Source of the DNA: Gossypium raimondii
Lineage: Eukaryota; Streptophyta; Magnoliopsida; Malvales; Malvaceae
Length of the DNA: 64,000 nt
Assembly (NCBI RefSeq): GCF_025698545.1
Contig: NC_068569.1
Location: 8,866,001 to 8,930,000 of the forward strand
Direction: 5' to 3'
Shown: one piece after another, positions 44,140-55,857 of the stretch
Position numbering within the stretch: the stretch's first letter is position 1
How the letters are laid out: every line of letters starts with the position of its first letter
The notes under the pieces: generated by a model
Told to the model about the DNA's origin: nothing
What the model saw: the letters and a program-made list of their open reading frames with translations, nothing else
Database searches by the model: none
Made by a program: the position numbers and the translations under genes

Positions 44140-47100
44140 TTGCAGATGCAGAAGAATAGGCTCGGCCACCATCTTTTATCTCTAGCGAGACACTACTCCA
44201 GAGTGGCTCCGCCTCCACCTGCGTATGCCGACCCAGTCATCCGTGTCTCTAATAACGTGGCTTACTTGGGCAGTCCTAAACAGGGTCCAAAGCCACGCCA
44301 ACTCCTTTCCTTGCCCCCTTTCCCTGGTCATCATTTGCCCGGAAAGAACTCTGCTACTGGTCGTGTCACTGCTATCAGCTGGCTCAAATATTACTTTGAT
44401 GAAATTTCAGACTCCGCCATTCAGTCCCATTTTAACAAGGGCCTCGTAAGTATGCCAAACTATTTAATTTTCTTTTATAAATATAAAGATACCCATTGCT
44501 TTGCTCGATGCTTTAGGCCAATTAATCCTCTCTGCCGCTTACCTTTCTCAGCATTCAATAGATGTATGTATGTCCTTCTTGTTGTAGGTTGAGATCGAAT
44601 CCTCAAATCCTAATGCAGCCGATTCTTTCATAGAAAGGGATGGGCAAATGAAATCCTTGAGAAAGGTACTGATTCTAAGCATGTTACCCTTAATCTCAGG
44701 ATTTTACTTCAAAAATAAAAGAAATTGCGTTTTTTTCTTGGGTCCTTGTCTATAGTATGCCCTTATGTGGGGGTTTAATTACTCTGCACTTATACAGCTT
44801 ACCTACAGATCAAGCATAATGAGGTGATGGAAGTAGGGGCAAGAGTTTGGGTACCTGTATCCATTGCGGAGACTCGAGTCTCCAAGAGATTTGACTGTAT
44901 ACCGAGTGGGACTCTTCATCCTAATGCTGATGAGATTGACTATTTGCGAAGGCTTGTCAAGTACAAGGCATGTGTTGAGTTTAACTGCTTGTTGGTATCT
45001 TTTATCAATCTCTTATTGACAATTGTATATGTTTGTGCTTGTTTGCAAACCTGTAAGTTGATGTGTGTCCTTCTTAACTCCATATTACTTTTCACTTGAT
45101 GGATTATGTGCTCTGAGTTTTTTGCTTCATTCTGAATTGTTTTTCAAGTTGTTCCCGTTTTTATTATTGCTGTTTAATGTTTCAGGACTATGCTATACTT
45201 GTACTAAATAAACCCCCCAAGCTGCCAGTAAAGGTTTGGTAACATTGTTTAGGGCATTTGTGTTGTTTTCTCTGTATATTGTGTTTCCTCTTACTTTGTT
45301 TTGTAACAATATCTTTAGGGAAGTCTGCCTGTGCATAACAGCATGGATGCATTAGCAGCGGCAGCTTTGTCTTATTACTATGACGAGGGTCCTAAACTGG
45401 TACGCTCATTTTTTGTAGATTATATGGTGAATGCCTTTACCATACCTGGTTTCTTTTTTGTCATTATTATTGGCATATATCAGTAGTAGTTAAAAGTTCA
45501 ATGCTTTTCATGATAATCTGGTATATGATAAAAAAAATTTGGCTTGAATGCTTAAATTTTGGATTTAAGCTGAAGAAGAGCGTCCTTGTTTGAGAGAAAC
45601 ATTAGGATCATGGTGGAATATATGGGATGAATAATAGCCTGGCATCACACTTGTAGGTAGATAGATTTTAATGTAGTTGCACTTTTATATGTTTCCTCTC
45701 GTCTCTGTGTGCATGCAGTATGCACACAAGCACCCTTTTCTGTTTGAGTTTATAATTCTTTCTTGAAAGGTTCTTGACTTCTTCTTAGACATCCTTATCA
45801 TGGTATTTGATTTTTATTTTTATTTGCTTCAATCATGCAAAGAAACCATGTCTCGTTATTTCATGGGAGGAACATATATTTTTCTGCTTACTTGGTTAAA
45901 ACTATATCAACCTTAAGGGACATGTTTTGAAATAGAATCAAGAATGAACCAAGTTTTTTTTTTTTTTTTAATGTCTTCTTTCCTTTTTCATTACCATTTA
46001 TTGAAGTTTCAAGTTAGTTGGACCTCTTATATATTTTATCAAGTTGAAGTAATTTTAGTTTATTTCTTTGGTTCATTGAGGTTAAACTGTAAATCTTGAG
46101 AGTAATGAAGATTAAGATGTTAATAACTTTTTGAGGGTTGATGATGCTTCTTATTCAGCTAATTGTTGAAAAGGACATATGTGATATGTTGATTTTTTGT
46201 GTACTTGGGGTAAGGCTTAGTGGATTAAAGTTATGTGTCCAAAGATTTGCTTCTAGTTGTAAGTGAAATGTAGTTTGTAGCTGTTAATGAGTTGTGATTT
46301 AATTTAGAGTTTTCTTTTGCTTGCTGGTAAGCCATTTTTCTCCACCTTTTCGCTTAGGCTGCTTTTCTTGTCAACTTCTGTCAGGTGCATAGGCTTGATA
46401 GAGAAAGCAGTGGTCTCCTCTTAATGGGAAGAACTAAAGAAAGTATAAATCATCTTCATTGGCTGTTCAATGACATAAATCCAGCAAAGTCCTCATGTAA
46501 GGTACATGTACCCTAAGGAAAACAAATTGTCAAATGCCTGCTACCTATATTCCATCTTATTGTTATTATGCTTTTTGTTTAGTTAGCGCAATGGCTGCCA
46601 ACTTGTACAGCATTATAAACTGCTAGTTGAACACTTTTGTTCGTTTTGTTTACAAATATTCTGTTGGCAAATTTAGGCTTGGAATGATGCTTGTGATGCA
46701 AAGTTTCAGCGCTATTGGGCATTGGTGATAGGCACTCCAAAGGAGAATGAAGGCTTAATTCGTTCTCCTCTTTCAAAGGTTTTCTTTTGCCAATTACTCT
46801 CTTTGCCTCTACCTTAACTAGCACTTTAATCATGTACCTTTTGTTGTTTTTTTTCAGATTCTTCTTGATGATGGTAAGACTGAGAGGGTCATCTTGGCTC
46901 AAAATGTGGGTTTAGAACCTTCTCAAGAGGCTGTGACTGAATATCGGGTATTAGGTCCTATGATAAATGGATGCTCGTGGGTTGAACTGCGCCCACTTAC
47001 TAGCAGGAAGCACCAGGTACCATATCTATCTCTCTATTTCTTTCTCTGCCTTCTTATTCAAGTGATGTATGAAGGCAATTTGTAGTTTTAGAATCATATA

Positions 47101-47735
47101 GAGAAGGTGACAACTATAGTCTGCAAAGAATGTGTATACATGCTTACCTCCACAAACTGGCTCTTGATGATTAGGGAAGGAAATAGGAGCTTATTTGGGG
47201 GTGAAAGGGGGGGGGGATTGACTTTTTGTAGTCCAGAAGTAGCCGGCAAATACCTATAAGGCTATAATGAATCTGTCTGTGTCCTACCTTCAAAGAGTTT
47301 TTACTTCTCCTATCAGGTCATCAATTATAATTAATCTCTCGTACTTCCGATTTTGTTCAGCTCCGTGTCCACTGTGCAGAAGCTCTAGGGACTCCTATAG
47401 TTGGTGACTATAAGTATGGCTGGTTTGTTCACCGGAAATGGAAGCAGATGCCTCGAGTTGATATTGAGCAGAGGACGGGGAAACCGTACAAGTTACGAAG
47501 GCCAGAAGGTCTGGATGTTCAGAAAGGAAGTGTATTGTCCAAGGTTCCCTTGTTGCATCTGCATTGCAGGGAGCTTGTACTTCCAAATATTGCAAAGTTC
47601 CTTCCACTGTTGAGTAATAATGCAGAAACCCTGTCTCCTGGACTAAGTGGCAAGCCTGATCTCCTGCGCTTTGTAGCATCAATGCCTAAACACATGAAAA
47701 TTAGTTGGAACTTGATGTCATCCTATTTAGTTTAA
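44140..47735 (+). CDS. RNA pseudouridine synthase, mitochondrial (RluD family)
   Basis: Nine coding exons (44140-44445, 44588-44665, 44809-44967, 45186-45233, 45319-45399, 46385-46501, 46677-46778, 46858-47016, 47361-47735) join in phase to 474 aa. The catalytic motif HRLDRESSG has the nucleophilic Asp at residue 229. Downstream are RluA/RluD family blocks: TSRKHQLRVHCAEALG, GTPIVGDYKYG and the C-terminal VPLLHLHCREL. The N-terminus (MQMQKNRLGHHLLSLARHYSR) is basic and Arg-rich without acidic residues, fitting a mitochondrial presequence. The protein resembles Arabidopsis RNA pseudouridine synthases 3/4. It isomerises uridine in organellar RNA; the exact site cannot be told. Exon 3 appears to end at a GC donor (AAG|GCATGT, see findings). 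A second Met two codons in is an alternative start. Intron 5 is nearly 1 kb. Confidence 0.94.
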
Positions 47736-47920
47736 ATATCCAAGATTTCAACTTTGATGGTCTCATCTTTACATTCATTGATTTTATCTTCTGCTGCGAC
47801 TTCAATTTTGTTAAGATCATTACTAATTTAGATCTAGGTTTTTTTTTGTTTTTTTTTTCAGTGTGGGTAAGGATTTTGCAATTCAAGATGGTTAGATCCG
47901 GTTTGGATTATTATTTGTTT

Positions 47921-47926
47921 AATAAA
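47921..47926 (+). terminator. Candidate poly(A) signal of the pseudouridine synthase gene
   Basis: AATAAA lies 186 bp after the stop codon, in the expected 3' UTR position. Confidence 0.4.
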
Positions 47927-48400
47927 AAAAGTTGATTGTAAAAATATGTAAATGTTAAGATATGATAATTTTTAATATTTATTATTTTAAATGATGAAAC
48001 AGGCTTTCAGATTTGATCCAATTTGGATCAAGCTTGAATAAACAAAAGTATAATTCTTTGGGCAGATTTACAAAGAATGAAAATATAATATTTTCATATA
48101 ATACTTTGTTAATGAATGGGGTAAAATTAAAATATTAGTTTACTCATTTTCATTAATCGATGTCTAAAAATCAAAATTTATTTTTGATGAACATAAATTT
48201 TAAAATTTATTTTATTGAGGGTATAAAGTTATTTTCTTTGATAAACAAATGGACATAAGTAGATCTTATAATATTTGTTCGTGTAACCATAATAAAAGTA
48301 TTTGAAAACAACTAAAATTCAATAATATCGTTTTTTTTTTTTCGACAAATAAAAATATATTCACTTTTAAGTATTTCTATGTTGTTTTTATTTATTTTAA

Positions 48401-49210
48401 GGGTAAACTACACTCATGGTCACTTTTGTTTACCTTAGGTTACGTTTTAGTCACTTATGTTTGAAATGTTACGTTTTAGTCATTTACGTTATCATGTTGT
48501 AACATTTTAGTCACTGAGCCATTAATCGTCATTAATGGTGTAACGGTAAGCTGACGTGACACGTTAAATCATCATTTCAAACAAAATTTTAGGTTAAATT
48601 ATACAATTGATCCCCATATTTTTTTCGTTTTAAGTAATTTAATTTTTTTCTTTTATGTTCTTTAAACTTTCCTTTTTTTCCATTCTCTTTGTTTCTCCTC
48701 TGTTTTCATATCTTTCCCATTTCTTTTAACATATTAGGAAGTCGAATTGGCGTTGAAAAAAGAAGTAGGAAGTCGACTGTCATCATTTACCTATAACCAA
48801 AACCCTATAACTAAAACCCATAAACCCATACCATGCTTCTTTCTTCACTACCAATTCGACTTCCTGGTATGTTAAAAGAAATAAAGAAGGTAGGAAAACA
48901 GAGGGAGAAGCAGAAGAGAATGGAAAAGAAAGAAAAGAAAGAAAGAAAGTTAAAAGAACATAAAAGAATTAAATTGCTCAGAACGAAAAATTATGGGGAC
49001 CAATTGTATAATTTAACCTAAAGTTTTTGTTTGAAATGATAATTTAACGTGCCACGTTAGCTTACCATTACACCATTAATGACAATTAACGGCTCAGTGA
49101 CTAAAATGTTACAACATAATAACGTAAGTGACTAAAACGTAACATTTCAAACATAAGTGACTGAAATGTAACCTAAGGTAAACAAAAGTGACCATTGGTG
49201 TAGTTTACCC
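48401..49210. mobile_element. Mutator-like fold-back element, copy 1
   Basis: The element runs from GGGTAAACTAC to GTAGTTTACCC and is flanked by a perfect 9-bp duplication, TTATTTTAA, at 48392-48400 and 49211-49219. Its arms, about 48401-48750 and 48851-49210, are near-complete reverse complements, leaving a loop of only about 100 bp. A 9-bp duplication with very long terminal inverted repeats is characteristic of Mutator-like (TIR-MULE) MITEs. There is no transposase. The short Lys/Glu-rich open frame in the right arm is repeat-derived, not a gene. Confidence 0.85.
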
Positions 49211-49482
49211 TTATTTTAAAAACTATAATTGCAAACATGAAGATGATTGAAAATGTTTATTTACTTTAACTTATATGATATTAAAATTCTATGAATTTAA
49301 ATTTTTTAGGGTCTTTGAATTTAATTTTAAAATCTAAATATTCTCATTTTTATTATATATAGATTAAGTTGGATATAGTCACATATTTTTAATTGATTTA
49401 TGAAAATTTAAAATTAAATAAATAAGACAAAAGAATTTCTTAATTGGAATTAAAAACTTTACTGTAGCTAACTTAAAACTTT

Positions 49483-51012
49483 GGATAAACTACTAAAATA
49501 GTCATTTTTGTTTGACTCAGGTTACATTTTAGTCACTTATGTTTGAAATGTTACATTTTAGTCACATACGTTATCGTGTTGAAACATTTTAGTTATTGAG
49601 CGTTAGTTGTCGTTAACGGTGTAATGGTAAGTTGACATAGCACATTAAATCATTATTTCAAACGAAAATTTTAGGTTCAATTATACAATTGGTCCCTATA
49701 TTTTTTCGTTTTGAGCAATTTAATTATTTTCTTTTATGTTATTTGAACTTTCCTTCTTTTTTTTTCTTTTTTCCCATTCTCTTCTCCTTCTCTCTCCGCT
49801 TTTCTTCCTTCTCGATTTCTTTTAACGTAGTTTTTTTATGTTTTCATTTGTTAAAACTTGTCCATATACTTATATTTTTTAACAATTTAATGTTTTTCTT
49901 TTCCTTTTCTTCTTCCCCGCCAAATAAACCAAGTCCTTGTTTCTTTCACATGATTCATAAATTGAATTTCATTGAAAACCGAATATCAATCATTCTTAAT
50001 CAAATCTCGATTTGAATATAACCTAATTTTGAAACTAAAATTGGATATAACTAATCAATATAAAAATCATATCCTTAATCAAATCTAAGCATAAATTGAA
50101 TTCTTTACATTCAAAACAAATTTTTTCGTTTCCAAACATTTACAAAATCGTGTAGATTATTCATTTCCTTTTCTTTTATTTTCTTTTATTTGCTTGATTG
50201 GAAGTCGAGCATGGATGAACCAAAGAAAGAAATGGAGCATGAAATCAAACTGGTTTGGATAAAGTTGAGGGTAAGTTTCTTATGGAGGTCATTTTAATCA
50301 TTGAGAGTGTAGAGCTCATTTGAAGAATCCATGAAACAATGTAGTTTCGAGAGGGTGAGAATGCTGTAGGTAAGATAAATAAGGTGGTCATGGTGGTTGG
50401 TTTGGAGGTTAAGGGAACGGGCTCGAGAAACTTTGTTGAGAGTGGACTACCACAAGTCACGATTAACGACATATTCAAGTGAGGCAAGCTTGTGGACTAG
50501 GTCATTGAGAGATCCAAATTGGTTCATTAAAATGATGATGGACAATTAGAGTTATTAATTGTAGGGTGAGAATATGCGAAACAATTTTGATTTTGATTTT
50601 GATTTCAACTTTTGCCTTTTTTTCATAAACATAAAAAAGTTTTAACAAATAGAAAATATAGAAAACTAAATTAAAAAAGATGGAGAAGGGAAGAAAATAG
50701 AGGGAGAAGTAGAAGAGAATGAAGAAAAGTTAAAAAAAAGAAAAGTTAAAAGAACATAAAAGAAAAAAATTAAATTTCTCAAAATGAAAAAAAATATAAT
50801 GATCAATTGTATAATTTAACCTAAAATTTTCATTTGAAATGATGATTTAATATGCCAAGTCTGTTTACAGTTATACTGTTAAAGGTAATTAACGACTCAG
50901 TGACTAAATGTTACAACACGTTAACATAAGTGACTAAAACGTAGCATTTCAAACATAAGTGACTAAAATGTAACGTGAGTTAAACAAAAGTGACTATTTT
51001 GGTAGTTTACCC
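49483..51012. mobile_element. Mutator-like fold-back element, copy 2, with internal filler
   Basis: The ends are GGATAAACTACTAAAATA and the complement GGGTAAACTACCAAAATA, with a perfect 9-bp duplication, TAAAACTTT, at 49474-49482 and 51013-51021. The arms (about 49483-49860 and 50640-51012) match those of the element at 48401, so both belong to one family. Between the arms sit about 780 bp absent from copy 1. The part from about 50200 to 50560 has balanced composition and short interrupted open frames, possibly acquired DNA. The right end lies 223 bp before the TyrRS start codon. Confidence 0.83.
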
Positions 51013-51235
51013 TAAAACTTTTTAACGATGGTTATTTATCCAACGGTCTGTGTTGAAGCCGCCGAATAAAGGACTAGATTACACTTGCACCGCACGCACT
51101 TAGCCAAAAACAGTTTTTTTGAACGATAGCCAAAAACATTAAAAAAGTGAGACACTAGGGTAATACCAAAATTTGGATTAGCCAACTTTGTATTGTAAAC
51201 CCTTTGCCAACGCCGTCGCAGTACTCTCTGAACCG

Positions 51236-54200
51236 ATGGCGGACCAATCTCCTGCGGATCAGACCCCACCGTTCTCCGGCATGCAGTCTCTCTCCGTCGA
51301 TTCTCAACCTCCCTCCTCCTCTTCAACTCCACAGTGAGTCATTTTCGTTGTAATTTTAGTTTTTTGTTTTGCTGTTTCTTTATAGATGGAAATCGAGTAA
51401 ATATATTTGTATGTTTTGAAATCATTGTTTCAGGATGAGTTTAGAAGAAAAGTTTAAGATTATAAGAAGTGTAGGGGAAGAATGTATTCAAGAGGATGAA
51501 CTGCTAAATCTTCTAAATCACAAACCTGAACCCATTTGCTATGATGGCTTCGAGCCTTCTGGCAGAATGCACATTGCTCAGGTATTCTACTTTTTTTTTT
51601 TTTTTTTCATTTTTAGAATCTTAAGTATTTTTTCCCTTAAAATTTTATAGTCCTCTTATATTGATTTCTCTGTAGATGTAGGGATTGAATCTCAGAATTG
51701 AACCAACTCTTTGATGGATTTGATTTATACAGAAAAGCTAATTATGGGTTTGTTTATTTATTCCTAACACATCATAACAGATTGAAATTTGACAATTTAA
51801 CTTTATTCTGATTATTTGACTTCAAAGTTTTAGCTTCTTCGTAGTTATTTTATTGATTTAATTGTTTTTTTTTAACAATTGCTATATGCACATTTTCCTT
51901 TCAATAAATTTATGCTGTTTGCTGCATTTGTTTTCAGATCTAAGTTCTAACATGCTTCTTTCATTCACTTTGTTTATTCATATACTGTGGCTCTACATTT
52001 AGATTTATTGTGTTTCTTTTTAAATGTTTTCTCCCTCTTCCACTGAATTTTTCTTTTTTTGTTTGTGGTAAACAGGGAGTTATGAAGGCAATAAATGTTA
52101 ACAAACTGACCTCTGCTGGGTGTAGAGTAAAAATCTGGATTGCAGATTGGTTTGCACAGCTAAACAATAAAATGGGTGGTGACTTGAAGAAAATCAAAGT
52201 AGTTGGACAGTATTTGATTGAAATCTGGAAGGCAGTTGGCATGGACCTGAATGAAAAGGTTGAATTCTTGTGGTCTTCAGATGAAATTAACTCCAGGGCA
52301 TCAGAGTATTGGCCACTTGTGATGGATATAGCTCGCAGAAACAAGCTGCCCAGGATAATGAGGTGTGGGGCTAATAAGATCTTTTTGCTTTGTTTTATTA
52401 ATATTTGTAGTAATTCTTTTGTTGACTCCGAATACAAAATGTGTTTTTCTAGGTGTTGTCAAATTATGGGCCGTAGTGAGCAAGATGAGTTGTCAGCTGC
52501 CCAAATTCTTTACCCATGCATGCAGTGTGCTGACATATTTTTCCTCAAGGTGCTTCTGCTTTGGATTTTATCCTTTCCTGATTCCAAGGCTTTTAGAGAA
52601 CTTTAGGTAGATTTATAAGTAAATCTCAATAAAAGTGCGAGTGTCACTCTGTTTCAAGTTACTCCTACGAATTACTCAATTTCTTAACCATATAAATGCA
52701 TATTAGGCGTATTTTCTAAGTGATATCCATTGTTTCATTTTCTTTTGCTAATTGAGAATTTTCATTAGGACATCATTTGGTATCCTTTTGTTGGAGTAAT
52801 TGGATTTTTTTTCTCAGTGTGTCCAAATAAGGAAAGTTCCAATTTCTGATTGAAGATCCAAATGTACTATTATATTCCTCTACAGAGCTATTTTAAGTTT
52901 GACAGTTTAAGTAGAGAACAACTGTTAAGGATCTCCAGCATTGTTGCTATTGATCTCCTTCCATCTTTCTGCAGTTCATTCTGGACTATTTTTTACAAGC
53001 TGTACCCTTGCTTGTGTACATTCTATGTTTTCTTGTAGGTTATAATGTTAATTCAAACTTTTATTTATCTAAAGCTACTGTAATTGCTTTATGTGGACAG
53101 GCGGACATTTGCCAGTTAGGCATGGATCAAAGGAAGGTTAATGTGCTTGCAAGAGAGTACTGTGATGACATTAAGAGGAAAAACAAACCAATTATTTTGT
53201 CTCATCGTATTGTCCTACTTCAATATCTATTTTGGTTCTTTTGCTCATTTTCTTTTTCCATTTATCTTAGTTGCTCTTGGTTTTCATGATGTGCAGATAT
53301 GCTTCCTGGTCTCCAGCAAGGACAGGAGAAAATGTCCAAAAGTGATCCATCATCATCAATCTTCATGGAAGATGAGGAGGTAGTCTGTCTTTGACTGGGT
53401 CGATTAATAATATCTGGGTTGCCTTTCTAGAAAAGAACTCAGAGTCTGATGAGTGGCCAGAATCTTTGAGTCATGTACTGATACTTTCTTATGATTCGTG
53501 ATACAGGCAGAAGTGAATGTGAAAATAAAAAAGGCATACTGCCCCCCTAAAATTGTTGAGGGCAATCCGTGTTTGGAATACATCAAGTACATCATATTCC
53601 CATGGTTTAATGAGTTCAGGGTGGAGCGCAATGCAGACAATGGTGGTGACAAGTTAGTGGTTCCCTACCTTTTCACTTATATTCCAGCATAAGAATGGAT
53701 GGGCCATTTTGGAAATTAATGCTTATGCCTTCACATTGGAAGTTTCAGAACTCCTTTAGGCTTTAATTCACTTTATTTGTATAACAAGCTATTTGTTATC
53801 TGTTATTATCATGCTATTTTAGAGTGGCATAGCACTAATGTGTTTATCATTTCATTCAGGACTTACAAGGATTTTGAGGAGCTTGTTTCTGACTATGAGA
53901 GTGGAGGGTTGCATCCTGGCGATTTGAAACCTGCTCTTTCTAAAGCTTTAAACAAGATACTACAGGTAAGCATGTTTTTACCTTTTGCTTTTATCTCCCT
54001 CCTGCTGTTAATAACTAGGTAATGCATGAAGAAAATACCTAAAACCCTCTGTCAACACTATCCTGGTTAAACCCTACAGTTAGCTACACCTGGCTTTGTA
54101 TTAGCTTTTTTCACCTTACCAAAAAGGATGCTTAGGAACATCATCTGTGTTTGTTAAAAAGTGCAAAGCTCAGAAGGGTTTGAATTGAGGTGTTTTTGTT

Positions 54201-55857
54201 GTAGGCGCATGCCTTAACAACACACTGCATTTAGTTTCTGCTGTTAATAACTAGGTAATGCATGAAGAAAATACCTAAAACCCTGTCAACACTATCCTGT
54301 TGCAACTGACTCCAGTCACTGGCAGGCAAATTTTTCGGTTAAACTCTACAATTAGCTGCAACTGGCTTTGTATTAGCTTTTCTCACCTTACCAAAAAAGG
54401 CGCTTAGGAGCATCAACTGTGTTTGTTAAAATGTGCAAAGCTCAAAAGGGTTTGAATTGAGGTGTTTTTGTTGTAGGCGCATGCCTTAACAACACACTGC
54501 ATTTAGCTTCTGGATTTTATTTTTCTTTCTCCTATTTTTAATGTTATAATCCTGCATCCATGGAAGCTAAATTTATTGCACAGGACCCTTAGTATAAGGG
54601 TAGGTAAATATGTCAAAAAGTTTTTAGTATATATATATATACCAAAACGAATATTGTGCAGAGTAATGTCTTGATGGACCTTGCGTAGTCATTTAAGTTT
54701 ACACTTTATTTCATTTTATTTTCTAATTATGTATTGTGAGAGACTTATTTTGTTCTGAAGTTGTATTCTTCATGCTAAATAGAGTTTATTTACTTGGATA
54801 AAGATAAATTAACCCTTTCGGTCTTTATTCTTCTTCTACAATTATTTGAGCTGAAAGACTTGTACAAAATGAACAAATTATGAAATAAATTAAGATGAGA
54901 AAGTATAAACTATATTATGAGTTTATTTGCTTGTAATGTTAAGTTTGGTAATATAAATTTTGAGTATCAAATAAAATGACATTTTCAAGAATTTCTGAAA
55001 ATTTGCTTATTAACAAGACGGAAAGTTCTTGAATGAATGATTATTCGGCTACATGCCGTGTCACTCCATGAGTATGCTGTTCCTTCTTTCCCATTATTCT
55101 AGCAAAAGGTTGGCAAACTAATTGGGAGTAATGGAGTAGCATGAGACAAATCCTTTTTCATTTGTTTTCGTTGTTGCTCTGTTTTATGTTTTTGTGCTTG
55201 TGATCATGTTTTTTGGGACACTAAAATTTGGGAGAAGGGGATCGGTTTATAGGATTTGAACCCTGGACTTTGATGCAGACTTTGCACATGATTCCTTCAC
55301 AAGTCTTTTTGTCACTAGACGAGTAGCTTGTGGGCATTTTGGTTCACGGCTTCTCATCTTTTGCATCTGAGGTGCTATTGTTGGAAGCTTAATGCCATTG
55401 AGCTTCGTCATAGTATTCCTGCTAGTCAATGTTGAACTCATGAAAGATCTTGTCATGGCTTTATAATGCGGTGGGCTAAATCATGTAAAAGATGCGGATT
55501 CTCATGTTATGTTCGATGATTCTAGTGGTGCAACTTACATACAACAGTCGTGGAACACCTTATTTTGTTTACATGCCTATGAACTAATTTTCTTTGTGAA
55601 TCCTTTATCTACAGCCGGTTCGTGATCACTTCAACAAGGATGCTAAGGCCAAAGATCTGCTCAAACGGGTTAAGGTATTGATGAGTATTTCTTGATTCCA
55701 TGCATTTTAGATAATGATGTTTTCATGAGGCATGCTATGCTTGACTGGCTATGCCAGTATTTTCAGCTTGTCAGACATCGTTCTTCATCTCTCACAGCAT
55801 ATGAAACTTGACTTTTTAATATTCTGAATGATGCAGAGCTACCGTGTCACCAAGTGA
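51236..55857 (+). CDS. TyrRS: Tyrosine--tRNA ligase, cytosolic
   Basis: Class I aminoacyl-tRNA synthetase charging tRNA-Tyr. Ten coding exons (51236-51333, 51434-51581, 52076-52362, 52453-52549, 53101-53206, 53297-53379, 53507-53652, 53860-53965, 55615-55674, 55837-55857) join in phase to 383 aa. The archaeal/eukaryotic-type HIGH region reads GFEPSGRMHIAQG (about 71-83). KMSKS is intact at 257-261 within GQEKMSKSDPSSSIFMEDEE. The substrate pocket segment CMQCADIFFLKADICQLGMDQRKVN is also intact. The last exon codes only for SYRVTK. There is no C-terminal EMAPII-like domain as in animal TyrRS, which is normal in plants. The Ser/Pro-rich first 33 residues are a short plant extension; MSLEEKF (from residue 34) is the start of the conserved core. 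Intron 8 is 1.65 kb and holds a tandem duplication. Confidence 0.96.
54002..54510. repeat. Tandem duplication inside TyrRS intron 8
   Basis: A 236-bp unit (54002-54237) is followed directly by a second copy (54238-54510). Both begin 'ctgctgttaataactagg' and end near 'aacacactgcatttag'. The copies differ by point changes. Copy 2 also has about 38 extra bases after 'cactatcctg', which copy 1 may have lost. The unit resembles no repeat I know. Confidence 0.85.

Noticed and set aside
48833-49021. Lys/Glu-rich open frame of 62 codons
   Set aside because: It falls inside the right arm of a fold-back transposon; the same purine-rich stretch is present as reverse complement in the left arm.
52010-52606. 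Single 198-codon open frame in the TyrRS region
   Set aside because: It reads through introns; the true coding parts are exons 3 and 4 joined at 52362/52453.
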